64,000 bases of DNA, taken from assembly GCF_029946515.1 (NCBI RefSeq), contig NZ_JARZHH010000020.1, positions 108,563 through 172,562 on the forward strand, given 5' to 3'. Below are positions 1 to 8,497 of the stretch, piece after piece. Each line of letters starts with the position of its first letter. Position 1 is the stretch's first letter. Origin of the DNA: Polyangium sp. 6x1. Its GTDB lineage: Bacteria > Myxococcota_A > Polyangia > Polyangiales > Polyangiaceae. Made by a program: the position numbers and the translations under genes. The notes beneath the pieces are model-generated. The model saw nothing but the letters and a program-made list of their open reading frames with translations. It was not told the origin of the DNA and did not search any database.

Positions 1-2
1 CT

Positions 3-875
3 CGCCTCACCCCGGCTCAGATCGTCGCGCTCGGCCCTCTCGCGGCCGTCTCGCCCCCGCTCCGCCGCGCGCTCTCGGGGTCGGGCTTCGAGCCGATGCC
101 CGCGCCGGCCGAGAACGACTGGCTCGCGTGCCACCCCGAGCGCGGCCAGAAGTACGCTGATTTCATCGCAGAGAAGCCGCTCGTCCCCGAGGAAGCTCGC
201 CGCACGCTCGCGCTCCTGCCGCTCGGCGTGCCGGCGCGCCCCGGCATTCCGCGGCCCGGGCTCCTCCGCGACGCCCTCGAAGCTTTTTATGCCCTCCCTG
301 CGCGCCTGCTCCCGCGCGTCGCGCTCGCGGACGTCGGCATGCGGACGCGCATCAACGAGCACACCGGCAAGGTCCAGCTCTACACGCCGCACATCCTCAC
401 CTACCTGAAGCGACGATTGCCCCCGGACGTGTTTGCGCTCGCGGCCATCACCGGCGAGGATCTCTACCCCGATGAAGCGTGGAATTTCGTGTTTGGCATC
501 GCCAGCCCGCGCCACCGGGTCGGCCTCTTCAGCTTCGCGCGCTACGATCCGACCTTCGACGACGAGCCGTTCGGCCCCGGCGACGAAACGCGCATTCTCC
601 GCCGCATGATCAAGGTGCTGCTGCACGAAGTCGGGCACATGTTCGGCCTCGCGCACTGCGTTTACTTCCTGTGCCTCATGAACGGCTCGAACCACATCGA
701 GGAGGCCGACGCGCGCCCGCTGCACGTCTGCCCGATATGCCTGCGCAAATTGCAGCACTCGATCCGATTCGACGTGGTCTCGCGGTACGATGCATTGCAG
801 CGATTCTACGAGCGCGCGGGCCTCGACGACGAGGCCGCCTGGGTCGCCGAGCGACTGCGGGAAATCCGGGATTGA
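3..875 (+). CDS. Archaemetzincin (peptidase M54), 5' end outside window
   Basis: Zinc aminopeptidase-like protein of the archaemetzincin family. The signature is complete: HEVGH, then a third His in GLAHC, a Cys/Met turn (FLCLM), and a CPICLRKL Cys pair. Counted from the first ATG (position 96), HEVGH is at residues 177-181. The stretch from DLYPDEAWNFVFG through GLFSFARYD to SNHIEEADARPL closely matches human AMZ2, more than typical archaeal members. The frame is open, without a stop, to the window edge. AMZ2 has about 50 residues before the DW..HPE motif that lies here just after position 96, so the true start is probably upstream and this entry is partial. The substrate is unknown. Family assignment is firm; the start is not. 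Confidence 0.85.
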   Translation, partial: RLTPAQIVALGPLAAVSPPLRRALSGSGFEPMPAPAENDWLACHPERGQKYADFIAEKPLVPEEARRTLALLPLGVPARPGIPRPGLLRDALEAFYALPARLLPRVALADVGMRTRINEHTGKVQLYTPHILTYLKRRLPPDVFALAAITGEDLYPDEAWNFVFGIASPRHRVGLFSFARYDPTFDDEPFGPGDETRILRRMIKVLLHEVGHMFGLAHCVYFLCLMNGSNHIEEADARPLHVCPICLRKLQHSIRFDVVSRYDALQRFYERAGLDDEAAWVAERLREIRD

Positions 876-978
876 CGCATCAAGGAAAGCCGACCCACGC
901 GGAAGCCGCTGACGAGCAGCCCCCGGACGCCGGATGGACTTGCGCTCGTGCCGGGAACGAGGATGGTGCTTTCCCGGC

Positions 979-1428
979 ATGGACGACACCTGGCAGCACG
1001 TCGGCGCGCACCAGAACCGGTTCGAGCCCCCCGACCTGCTGCACACGCGCGCCGTGGGCCCCATCTCGCGCGACGAGTTCGCGGCCGCATTCGACGAGAT
1101 CGAGCTTCGTGCCCGGGAGGGCCCCGTGTTCTGGCTCGTCGACCTCACGCACCTCGACGGCATCGCGCCGGAAGCCCGCCGCCTGCTCTCCGAGCGGGAC
1201 GCTCGCGCGCTCCTGCGTGGGATCGTGCTCATCGGCGGCAGTTTTCCGCAGCGGGTCCTCGCGACGCTCGCCCTCAAGGCCGTGCGGCTCTTCTGGCGCC
1301 ACGAGACGCACGTCCCGTTCGCCTTCCTCACGGACGAGCGCGAGGCGCGCGCGTGGATCGAGGCCGAACGGCGCGCGCACCCGAGCCCCCACGCGAGCGC
1401 CGGAGCGGCGGCCGGAAAAGAGCTGTAG
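979..1428 (+). CDS. STAS/SpoIIAA-like domain protein
   Basis: Small soluble protein of about 149 residues. It has the alternating beta/alpha pattern of SpoIIAA-like (STAS/SEC14-type) proteins: an RFEPPDLL strand, a central VFWLVDLTHLDG strand, a GIVLIGGSF strand, and a C-terminal FAFLTDEREARAWIEAER helix. Such proteins are common in myxobacteria and usually have no assigned role. An in-frame ATG at 934 gives a longer form, but similarity begins only after RFEPPDL and neither start has a good ribosome site, so I favour the shorter form. No operon partner is evident. Confidence 0.6.
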   Translation: MDDTWQHVGAHQNRFEPPDLLHTRAVGPISRDEFAAAFDEIELRAREGPVFWLVDLTHLDGIAPEARRLLSERDARALLRGIVLIGGSFPQRVLATLALKAVRLFWRHETHVPFAFLTDEREARAWIEAERRAHPSPHASAGAAAGKEL

Positions 1429-1448
1429 CGTATCTGCGCGGCGAGAAA

Positions 1449-1499
1449 TCGATCGATGGATCGACGGATCGATCCCTTGATCGATCACCTGATCGATCG
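1449..1499. repeat. Dense GATC/CGATCG cluster with a small hairpin
   Basis: About 50 bp just 3' of the STAS-like gene carry eight GATC tetranucleotides, several in CGATCGAT blocks. GATCGATC at 1467-1474 and 1479-1486 can form an 8-bp stem with a CCTT loop. No T-run follows, so it is not a standard terminator. It could be a protein-binding or methylation-site cluster; the function is unknown. The rest of 1429-1626 shows nothing recognisable apart from the GGAGG ribosome site of the next gene. Confidence 0.6.
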
Positions 1500-1626
1500 C
1501 GCGCGCAGGCGCGTGGGTCGTCCGATCCAACGCGCGCATCAACGCCGCGGAAATCACGCGTTTCTCCGCGTCGGGAGGGCTTGGCACGGCGCCTGCTGAA
1601 GCTCCCTCGCGAAAGCGGAGGTTCTC

Positions 1627-2088
1627 ATGCGCAACTGGATGTTCGTTTCGATGGTCGCTTCGATGTCGCTCCTGGCTTGCACGACGGAGACGGTGGACGA
1701 CGCCGAGCTCGCCGCGCCCGAGGCCGAGGAGACCGCGCTCGTCGCCGCGCCTCGGATCACGATCGACGAGGTCTTCGAGCTCTCGCGTGGCCTGCCGACG
1801 AGCCGCCCGACCGAAGACGGCCTGGAGATCTCGGCCGAGGAAGCGACGGATCCCACGCGCTGTGGTCAGGGCCAATGGGTCCGCGTGAAGGACGACTCCC
1901 CCGAGGGGCAGGCGGAGCTCGAAGCGCTGCGGGCCGCGTTCACGAACGCGTCCGGGATCGACGTCGGCAAATGCACGATGTGCGGATATGACCTGGGCTG
2001 CTGGTGGCAGGGCAAGGAGCGACTGAAGTCGGGCTACTATTACGAAGGAAACTGCTTTGCCACGAATACGAGCCAGTGCTGCAATTGA
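1627..2088 (+). CDS. Small cysteine-rich lipoprotein, function unknown
   Basis: 153-residue putative lipoprotein. A short N-terminal hydrophobic stretch ends in a lipobox (SLLAC), so the mature protein starts at Cys18. An acidic Ala/Glu linker follows. The C-terminal 35 residues are rich in Cys, Tyr and Trp (KCTMCGYDLGCWW, then ...SQCCN), which suggests disulfide bonds or metal binding outside the cytoplasm. A good GGAGG ribosome site lies about 7 bases before the ATG. It is convergent with the acetyltransferase gene, with only 6 bp between them. I do not recognise a family. Confidence 0.75.
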   Translation: MRNWMFVSMVASMSLLACTTETVDDAELAAPEAEETALVAAPRITIDEVFELSRGLPTSRPTEDGLEISAEEATDPTRCGQGQWVRVKDDSPEGQAELEALRAAFTNASGIDVGKCTMCGYDLGCWWQGKERLKSGYYYEGNCFATNTSQCCN

Positions 2089-2094
2089 TCGGGC

Positions 2095-2634
2095 TCAGGC
2101 GCGGCGCACCGCGATCATCAAGAGCGCCGGACCGTCCAGCGTCTCGACCCTCCCGACGTCGCGGAAGCCCGCCTTGCGATAACAAGCCACCGCGCGTGCA
2201 TTCGTCGGGTCCGGATCGGTCTGCACCTTGGTCACGCGCGGATCGGCGAAGAGGAATTCGAGAAACGCGCGGATCATGCGGGTGCCGAGGCCCTTGCCGA
2301 TCCGGTCGGGGTCACCGATGAGCTGGTCGATGCCGAGGGCATACGGGTCGGTCTCGTCCGGCCACCAGCCCTCGGCCTGGCCCGCCATGACGCGATAGGC
2401 CTGGATGAACCCGAACGGCTCGCCGTCCTCGCACGCGAGATACGGGATGACGCCGGCCGGCGCGTCGAGCGGCAGGGTGGCGTCGTCGGCGAGGCACGGG
2501 AGATACTCGGCGCGGACGTCGTCGAAGGTCGGCGTGGGCTCCCACCATTCGACGACGTGGGGCCGCGAGAGCCAGGTGTGAAGCAAGGGGAGGTCGGCCT
2601 CGGCGAGGGCGCGGAAGGTGATGGGCGGAGGCAT
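2095..2634 (-). CDS. GNAT acetyltransferase, AAC(6')-Ib-like
   Basis: 179-residue GCN5-family N-acetyltransferase. It follows the aminoglycoside 6'-N-acetyltransferase AAC(6')-Ib along most of its length: LPLLHTWLSRPHVVEWW near the N-terminus, then EGWWPDETDPYALGIDQLIG, the acetyl-CoA loop RIGKGLGTRMIRAFLEFLF, VTKVQTDPDPTNARAVACY, and KAGF..VG. Substrate residues matching the drug-binding acidic patch (WWEP, ETDP, GIDQ) are present. The ATG at 2634 begins exactly where the family begins; the frame runs further upstream only through tandem repeat DNA. Aminoglycoside acetylation is inferred from similarity. The related hydroxylysine/siderophore acetyltransferases are an alternative. Confidence 0.8.
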   Translation of the reverse strand: MPPPITFRALAEADLPLLHTWLSRPHVVEWWEPTPTFDDVRAEYLPCLADDATLPLDAPAGVIPYLACEDGEPFGFIQAYRVMAGQAEGWWPDETDPYALGIDQLIGDPDRIGKGLGTRMIRAFLEFLFADPRVTKVQTDPDPTNARAVACYRKAGFRDVGRVETLDGPALLMIAVRRA

Positions 2635-2754
2635 GGGCGGGAGCCTAGCTCGAAAGGTGTGTCTCTGCCGAGCCTGGATGCCCGCGCGCATCGTCACAAC
2701 GCGCTCGGTCAGCTCAGGGCCTCCGCCGAGGGAGACATTGCGCTGTCCCGTACC

Positions 2755-3112
2755 GCTTTGAATGCGAAGAGGGGTCCGCGCGTGCGGGGATGGGCTTGGA
2801 AGGGGCGCGAAGACGCGTCGGCATGCGCGGAGGTGGGCTCGGAAGGGGCGCAACGCGAGGTCGGCGCGCGCGGAGGTCACCTTGGAAGGGGCGCGGAGAC
2901 AGGTCGGCGTGCTCGGGGGTGGGCTTGGAAGGGGCGCGGAGACAGGTCGGCGCGCGCGGACGTCACCTTGGAAGGGGCGCGGAGACAGGTCGGCGCGCGC
3001 GGAGGTCACCTTGGAAGGGGCGCGGAGACAGGTCGGCGCGCGCGGAGGTCACCTTGGAAGGGGCGCGGAGACGAGTCGGCGTGCGCGGGGTCCATTTTGG
3101 AAGCGGAAGCGG
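2755..3112. repeat. Tandem array, exact 43-bp period, about 8 units
   Basis: Units begin with GGAAGGGGCGC at 2798, 2841, 2884, 2927, 2970, 3013 and 3056, each exactly 43 bp apart. A degraded unit begins at 3099, and a partial unit precedes at 2755-2797. Units 5 and 6 are identical. Others differ mainly in the last 10 bases, which alternate between a GGTCACCTT ending and a GGTGGGCTT-like ending. The period is not a multiple of 3 and no spacers occur, so this is neither a coding repeat nor a CRISPR array. It fills most of the 2635-3191 intergenic region; 2635-2754 shows nothing else. Confidence 0.9.
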
Positions 3113-3191
3113 CCGAGAGGTCGCACAAACGCGGTCGGGCGCGCGCACGGATACGCTCGACGTATTCCCCATGGAACGATAAAAAGCACTC

Positions 3192-3860
3192 GTGAAGCCC
3201 ATCTCGCCGCTCCGTGGGACCGTGCTGCTCGCCCTTGCGCTCGGGGGCCTCGCGGCGGCATGCGGCGGGGGCCCTCGACCTCCCGCCGCGAAAGCAACCG
3301 CCGACGAGAAGCGTCTTCCCTTTCGCCCGCGGCCCGGCGTCGAGATCGTGGAGTGCCCGCTCCCGAGCGACGATTGCGCGAGCACGGACCCCAAAGCGTG
3401 CGAGGCAAGCTGCGGCGACGGGGACATGGCGGCCTGCGTGAGCCTCGCGCAGTGGCACGTGAAGCACCCGAACGAGGGCGGCGAGCCGGCGCGGGGCATG
3501 GAGCTCCTGCGGAGGACGTGCGGGAAGGAGTTTGCCTGGGGTTGCCTCACGCTCGCCTCGAAAAAGGAGGCGACGGCCGACGATCGAGCGATGATCGACG
3601 CCAGGCTCGGAGCGGCCTGCGAGCGAGACCCGGTCTGCGGGTGCTGGATGTATGGATCGGGGCTCTCGTTCGACCCGCGCACGGAGGTGCGGGCGGTCGA
3701 GACGATCGGCGAAGCGTGCGGGCGGGGGGCGCTGACCGCGTGCGACGAGCTCGAGATTCTCCTGGAGATTTGCGAGCGTGCTCAAACACGCGGGGCGCTC
3801 TGCGGGCGGCTGCGGGAAAGCCAGCCCCTCCGGCCGCCCGTTCCGCTGCCTCCGCAATGA
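3192..3860 (+). CDS. Lipoprotein with Cys-rich Sel1-like region
   Basis: 222-residue putative lipoprotein starting at GTG. The signal peptide ends in the lipobox LAAAC and is followed by a GGG linker. The body contains regularly spaced cysteines in short helical segments (DMAACVSLAQWH, GMELLRRTCGKEFAWGCLTLAS, GEACGRGALTACDELE), resembling disulfide-bonded Sel1/HcpA-like alpha-alpha repeats. It would sit in the periplasm or outer membrane. No strong ribosome site is visible. It lies directly after the 43-bp repeat array and before another lipoprotein gene on the same strand. Function unknown. Confidence 0.7.
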   Translation: MKPISPLRGTVLLALALGGLAAACGGGPRPPAAKATADEKRLPFRPRPGVEIVECPLPSDDCASTDPKACEASCGDGDMAACVSLAQWHVKHPNEGGEPARGMELLRRTCGKEFAWGCLTLASKKEATADDRAMIDARLGAACERDPVCGCWMYGSGLSFDPRTEVRAVETIGEACGRGALTACDELEILLEICERAQTRGALCGRLRESQPLRPPVPLPPQ

Positions 3861-4106
3861 TCGCGAGCGCCGCTCCCGGCAACGCTCGCAGGCTGCTTCC
3901 GGATTCACGGCGTCGCTGGAGCGGCTGGCGGGGCCGGCCATCGGCAAGCGAATTCGTACCGAGCCCTCCCGCCTGTCGCAACCACGCGAACGGAAAACGC
4001 AAACGTGCGACCGGCGCGGCGCCCTCGCCGGAGTACAAGCACGCTCCAACCGAGCTGTCGCGCTCCTTCTTTCTTACGTCATCCGCAACAACCCAAGAGC
4101 CTTATC

Positions 4107-4742
4107 ATGAACATTCTATCGAAGATTGCGCTCGTGCTCGTCCCGGTGATCGTCCTCGGTTGCGGCGATGACCCTGGCGGCACATCGGGCACGGGCGGCG
4201 CGGGCGGCACAGGGAGCACGAGCAGCGCGAGCACCGGCAGCGGTTCTGGCAGCATCTGCGAGAAGCTCTGTCAGGACCTCGCCACGTGCGAGGTGGACAT
4301 CACCCCTGAGCAGTGTCTCGCGAACTGCGCCGAGGCGGACGAGGCGTACCTTACTTGCGTCGCCGGCTGCAATCAGGAGGTCTGCTCGTTGGAATGGATG
4401 ACCTGCTCGACGGTGTGCCACGACAGCGGCGGCCCCGGCGGAGATCCTTATGGCTCGGACATCACCTCTTGTGGGGACGGGTTCTCCGTCGGTGTCAACT
4501 GTCCGCCCGAGGTGGTCATCTGCATGGTCACGCAGCTGGGCGACGAGAAGGAGTCGGTCTGCGTGCCGTATTGCTCGGCCGACAAAACGTGCCCCGTCCC
4601 GGCGACGGGCAACGCGGTGCCGACGTGCGGCACCGAGGACCAACCGCCGACCTGCACCCTCGATTGCAGCGGGGGCAAGACGTGCCCGGATGGCATGATC
4701 TGCTCGCTGGCCAACGACCGCTGCATGTGGGCGGTGCCCTGA
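4107..4742 (+). CDS. Cys-rich lipoprotein with Gly/Ser/Thr linker
   Basis: 211-residue putative lipoprotein with lipobox VIVLGC. A Gly/Thr/Ser-rich linker (residues about 20-48) follows, a typical surface spacer in myxobacterial lipoproteins. The remainder has about 20 cysteines in two groups: CEKLCQDLATC..CLANC, a short four-Cys helical module, and a C-terminal part with CSADKTCPVP and CSGGKTCPDGM motifs like those in myxobacterial extracellular proteins. The ATG at 4107 is the only in-frame start that gives a proper signal peptide. The 3861-4106 gap before it shows no recognisable feature. Function unknown. Confidence 0.75.
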   Translation: MNILSKIALVLVPVIVLGCGDDPGGTSGTGGAGGTGSTSSASTGSGSGSICEKLCQDLATCEVDITPEQCLANCAEADEAYLTCVAGCNQEVCSLEWMTCSTVCHDSGGPGGDPYGSDITSCGDGFSVGVNCPPEVVICMVTQLGDEKESVCVPYCSADKTCPVPATGNAVPTCGTEDQPPTCTLDCSGGKTCPDGMICSLANDRCMWAVP

Positions 4743-4777
4743 GAAGGAGCGTCGGGGAAGGGGCCGCGGGTTTCGCC

Positions 4778-5905
4778 TCACCCCTCTCGCAGCGATTGGA
4801 GCGCGCGCGCCACCGCTGGAAAGCGCGTGGCGAAGGTGCGGCGGATCCATTGGTTCCCCAGGTTGATCGCGAGGAACAGAGGACCCAAGAGGCCAACGGC
4901 TTCGATTGACGTGCGTGCGGCCGGGTAGAGAGCGTAGGCGAGAGCGAGCACGCCGGCGAGCAGCGCCACGCCGGCGAGCCACAGCGACCAGCGCGGCCTC
5001 GTCAGCATGGGCGGCACATGGGGCGTGACCTCGAGGAGTCCACGCTCCACCGCGGACTTGCAGGCCAGAGGCGGCAGCGCCACGAAGAGGTAGTGGCCTC
5101 CGTCGTTCTCGACGTGGAACAGGCGCAGCTCGCACCCCAGCGCGTGGGCGCGGGCATTGCAGAGGTCGACGAGATCGTGGGCCAGCATCTCGTCTACGCT
5201 CTCCCCTCGGGCGCGGAACGCGGCGTCCAAGCGCGCGTCCTTTGGCAGGCCGAGCATCTTCGGCAGCTCATCCCAGGAGGCCGCGTCCAGGCATTCGAGG
5301 CTCAGAACCCAGCACTTCCCCTCGTGCCTGGCGAGGTCGTAGTCGTCGCTGATGGCGGAGAGCACCCGCCACACCTGCTCGGAGCCGCTCTCGTAGAACC
5401 GCCATCGTTCCTTTCGAATGTCGTAGTTGACCCACGGCTCCAGGTCTTCGCCGACCGTGTCCACGAAATCGTCGAGGGAGATCCCGCGGAGCCGTCCCGT
5501 CGCCGCCACGAAGTCGGTGAGCCAGGTGGAAAGCCGGTACTGCCGCGCCGCCGGGCGCGCCCCGAAGATTTCGAGCAAGGGGCCGAGGTGGGGGGCCCGA
5601 GCCACGAGCGCCTGCTCCACGCCGGCGCGTAGCGAGGTGAGCTCTGCGACCTCGACGACGTCGAGCGCCACGCTCGGGTTGCGCCGGGTGAGCGAGGGGA
5701 TGGCTTCGCTTGCAAGCGACGTCAGCGCGTCGAGGAGCGCGCGCACCTCGCCGGCCGGCAGGACGCGCCCGTCCACCATCCCGGCGCTCCGGAGCTGCTG
5801 GAAGCGCTCCGATAGCTCGGAGGCGAAGACCTCGGGCGCACGCGTGTAAAGGGTGACGCGCAGTCGACGTAGGATCGGGTGAGCCACGGCGGGCACACCT
5901 AACAT
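4778..5905 (-). CDS. Hypothetical protein with two C-terminal membrane segments
   Basis: 375-residue protein. About 300 soluble residues are followed by two hydrophobic segments (about 306-326 and 333-354) and a short basic tail, so it is probably anchored to the inner membrane by its C-terminus. No catalytic motif is recognised. The start at 5905 has an AAGGGTG ribosome-site match; a longer in-frame version to 6007 would overlap the tectonin gene upstream. It is the last gene of the minus-strand run that starts with the di-heme cytochrome, but the gap of about 90 bp leaves operon membership uncertain. Confidence 0.6.
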   Translation of the reverse strand: MLGVPAVAHPILRRLRVTLYTRAPEVFASELSERFQQLRSAGMVDGRVLPAGEVRALLDALTSLASEAIPSLTRRNPSVALDVVEVAELTSLRAGVEQALVARAPHLGPLLEIFGARPAARQYRLSTWLTDFVAATGRLRGISLDDFVDTVGEDLEPWVNYDIRKERWRFYESGSEQVWRVLSAISDDYDLARHEGKCWVLSLECLDAASWDELPKMLGLPKDARLDAAFRARGESVDEMLAHDLVDLCNARAHALGCELRLFHVENDGGHYLFVALPPLACKSAVERGLLEVTPHVPPMLTRPRWSLWLAGVALLAGVLALAYALYPAARTSIEAVGLLGPLFLAINLGNQWIRRTFATRFPAVARALQSLREG

Positions 5906-5993
5906 GTCTGCACCCTTTTGCGAGCGGCGAGACGCCGTGCCGAAGGGTGGGTCATGGTGAAGCCGTGGCACCCCTGCGTGGGCATCCCTCGGT

Positions 5994-6605
5994 TCATCCG
6001 GTGGCATCGCAGGCGAACGGATACGCTGCGACGCTCACCACCGGACCGCTGCCAGGCACCTGGACCCAGGGGCTCGTGAGGGTGGCGCGGGTGTAGAGCA
6101 CGTTGTCCATACCGACACCGACGAGGGTCCCGTCCGGGGTCACCGCGACGGACTTCACGGCGCCGCTGCCGGGCACCTGGACCCAGGGGGCGGCGGCGGC
6201 GGGGGAGCTCCGGGTGTAGAGCAGGTTGTCCGTGCCGACGCCGAGCAACTTCTTGTCCGGCATTACCGCGAGCGAAATCACATCGCCAGTGTTGGCAATT
6301 TTGCCCCAGGAGGTCGAGAGGCTGAAGGAGCTGCGCTCGTAGAGCATGTTGTCCACGCCGAGGCCGAGGAGGAGTCGACCCCGGACGGCCCCGCCCTTCA
6401 GCCCCTGGCTATTGGGAATCTGTTTGTAGGTCCCACTCAGGTCCTGCTTCCAGAGCGTGGTGTCCTTGCCGACGCCCAGGATGACGCCGTTGCCCAGGAC
6501 GATCATGGCCACGAGGGGCGGAGGCCGGGAACCGAGCTTCTCCCACGGCGCCTGCACGGTCTTCTTCAACAAGAGGGTGTTGTCCGTTCCCAGGCCCAGA
6601 ATCAT
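5994..6605 (-). CDS. Tectonin/tachylectin-like beta-propeller repeat protein
   Basis: 203 residues made almost wholly of four to five repeats of about 38-40 residues. Each contains a strand such as LVGVGMDNVLYTR followed by W.QVPGSG. Repeats of the form GVGTDNxLY...W are typical of tectonin/tachylectin-2 propellers, which bind sugars or phospholipids. No signal peptide is seen. The ATG at 6605 has a GGAG about 10 bases upstream. It lies 78 bp downstream of the LodA-like gene on the same strand and probably belongs to the same transcript. Binding specificity is unknown; the fold call is by pattern only. Confidence 0.65.
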   Translation of the reverse strand: MILGLGTDNTLLLKKTVQAPWEKLGSRPPPLVAMIVLGNGVILGVGKDTTLWKQDLSGTYKQIPNSQGLKGGAVRGRLLLGLGVDNMLYERSSFSLSTSWGKIANTGDVISLAVMPDKKLLGVGTDNLLYTRSSPAAAAPWVQVPGSGAVKSVAVTPDGTLVGVGMDNVLYTRATLTSPWVQVPGSGPVVSVAAYPFACDATG

Positions 6606-6683
6606 GGAATGGGTCTCCGTGTTCGAGGAGTGTCGTCGAAATGGTTTTGGGAATGCCCTCCCGGGCCAGGGCGGGCGCGGAGC

Positions 6684-8486
6684 TCATTGGACCGGCTCCC
6701 CTGCCTCGGCCTCGAAGTATTCCTCGCCCTCCTTGATGACGAAGCCGAGCGCCGACCAGTTCTTCTGCATCTGCGCGTAATGCTCGAGGTCCTCCGGGGT
6801 GAGGTGGTCACCGTCCGGATTGACCACCTCGGGCCCGGGCGGCGCCTGCTTGGCGAGGGCGTTCAACTTGCGCGCCCACGGCTGCATCTGCTTGTCGCCC
6901 CGCTTCACGCGCACGTCGTCGGGGCGGTGGGTGCACCACCACATGTGGTACATGCCCTCGTCGCCTGCCTTGTAGAGCTCCTTCTGGCAGTCGTAGAAGT
7001 CCGCCTGCCAGGGCAGCGCCATTTGCTGCGAGAAGAAGCCCGGGCCGACGGGCATGAGGTCCGGGAAGATGCGCGCGCCGTGCGCGATGCGGAATGGCTC
7101 CGCGTACGCATTCGGGTGGCGAATGAGCCAGCTCACGTCGATGCCGGGGAAGAAGGGCCCGCCGACGCTGTTGTCGAGCGCCGCGAAATCGAGCCCCTCG
7201 GGCGTGAAGTCGCCGGCGAGCGGGGGCGCCTCCGGCTTGCCATCCCAGTCCTCGCGGAACCTCCCGTCCTTCCACTGCCGCAGCAGGGCGTACTGGACGT
7301 GTGTGAGGCTCATGAACTTCGTGGGGTTGTCCGTGAGGTGGTCGTCGCCCAGCGCCTTGGGCATCTGCTTGGGGTCGACCTTCGTACCCGAGGGATCCCT
7401 CATTTTCGCGAAGATGGCCTCGCGCAGCTCCTGACCATCTGCGGAGCGCACCGTCGCGAGCTCCTGCTCCCACCCGAGGAAGGACACGTGAAAGCTCTTC
7501 GTCGACTCGGGGTCATGGACCTGGCGCACCAAAAGCGCGCGCTCGAGGAGGGGGTAGATGTCCCGCTTGAAGGAGGGCTTGTAGCTCTTGAAGGACTTCG
7601 TCGCCTCGTTCCAGTCCTCCTTCTGGGCCTTGAGCTCGGCCAGCCGTCCCCGGAAAAACATGCCGTTGTCCGGCGAGAGGGGGAGCTTGCGGACGGCAAG
7701 GTCCCACATCAAATCGGAGAGCCGGACGATATTGGCGGCCGCTGGCGCGAAGTCCGGCGGGCCCACCAGACACCACGCGGGATCCACCTCGACCTCTGCG
7801 CTTTCCATGGGCCCGCTGGTGAACAAGACGGTGGCCGTCACCGGCCCGTCGGCCATGTCATCGAACCACGTGTCGTTGTTGACGTAGTCCATGATGCGCG
7901 ACCTGTAGCTGCCGGGCGTCGCGATGGTGCCCGACTCGCCATACCCGCCCAGCACCAAAAGGCGGCCCGCTTCGTCCGTGCGCAGCTCCCCGAGGCACTT
8001 GATGGGAATGTTCCGGTTCGGGTTGTCGAACCGGACGGGGGATTGGTTTCTGCCGGAGATGGTGCGTAGGCCGGGATCGATGACCAGCCTGCGCTCGCGC
8101 TCCGCGCCCTGGATGTCGGCGTTGCGCAGCTTGGACCATTTGCCGCTCGCGCCGTCCTGCCCGTCGAACTCGAAGAAGGCGGCTTTGCGGTTGGCCAGGT
8201 GCACGGTCCAGCGGATGTCGACGACGTCTCGCGTGCCGAGGGTGATTTCCCGCGTCGGGTGGAGGCGGCCCTGGCACCCCTCGTATTCGAAGATGCGGAA
8301 GCGCGCCGCCTGCCGCTTCACGCGGGCCTGGGGGTCCTTGAAGGGCAGAAAGCGCCCCGTGGCCGGGTCGGCATTGGGGGACACCCCGGGCTGCTCGGGG
8401 CCGATGAAGAACTCGCTCGGGGAATTGCCTACGCGGGCGATTCCCACCGCAGGATGGATCCGTAACACGCGCGGCGTTTGGGACAT
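6684..8486 (-). CDS. LodA-like (CTQ-dependent oxidase family) protein, possible loss of CTQ Cys
   Basis: 600-residue homologue of LodA/GoxA, oxidases that use a cysteine tryptophylquinone (CTQ) made by crosslinking a Cys to a Trp. The N-terminal family signature (RIHPAVGIARVGNSP, FIGPEQPG) and the C-terminal VGGPFFPGID and LPWQADFYDCQ motifs are present. Trp493 in PWQADF fits the quinone Trp. At the site before VGGPFFPGID, where I expect the crosslinked Cys, residue 440 is Ser (AGC, one base from TGC). If so, CTQ cannot form in the usual way. The ATG at 8486 has a strong GGAGG site 11 bp after the upstream cytochrome gene. No LodB-like flavoprotein is in the window. Family call firm; cofactor status inferred. 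Confidence 0.8.
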   Translation of the reverse strand: MSQTPRVLRIHPAVGIARVGNSPSEFFIGPEQPGVSPNADPATGRFLPFKDPQARVKRQAARFRIFEYEGCQGRLHPTREITLGTRDVVDIRWTVHLANRKAAFFEFDGQDGASGKWSKLRNADIQGAERERRLVIDPGLRTISGRNQSPVRFDNPNRNIPIKCLGELRTDEAGRLLVLGGYGESGTIATPGSYRSRIMDYVNNDTWFDDMADGPVTATVLFTSGPMESAEVEVDPAWCLVGPPDFAPAAANIVRLSDLMWDLAVRKLPLSPDNGMFFRGRLAELKAQKEDWNEATKSFKSYKPSFKRDIYPLLERALLVRQVHDPESTKSFHVSFLGWEQELATVRSADGQELREAIFAKMRDPSGTKVDPKQMPKALGDDHLTDNPTKFMSLTHVQYALLRQWKDGRFREDWDGKPEAPPLAGDFTPEGLDFAALDNSVGGPFFPGIDVSWLIRHPNAYAEPFRIAHGARIFPDLMPVGPGFFSQQMALPWQADFYDCQKELYKAGDEGMYHMWWCTHRPDDVRVKRGDKQMQPWARKLNALAKQAPPGPEVVNPDGDHLTPEDLEHYAQMQKNWSALGFVIKEGEEYFEAEAGEPVQ

Positions 8487-8497
8487 CTCTCGCCTCC

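Noticed and set aside
2798..3098. Possible CRISPR array
   Set aside because: Units abut with no spacers, there are no cas genes nearby, and variation is spread within the unit. It is a plain tandem array.
2762..3191. Open frames running through the 43-bp repeats
   Set aside because: The period is not a multiple of three, so each unit shifts frame. The frames give the same basic low-complexity peptides on both strands and no start signal.
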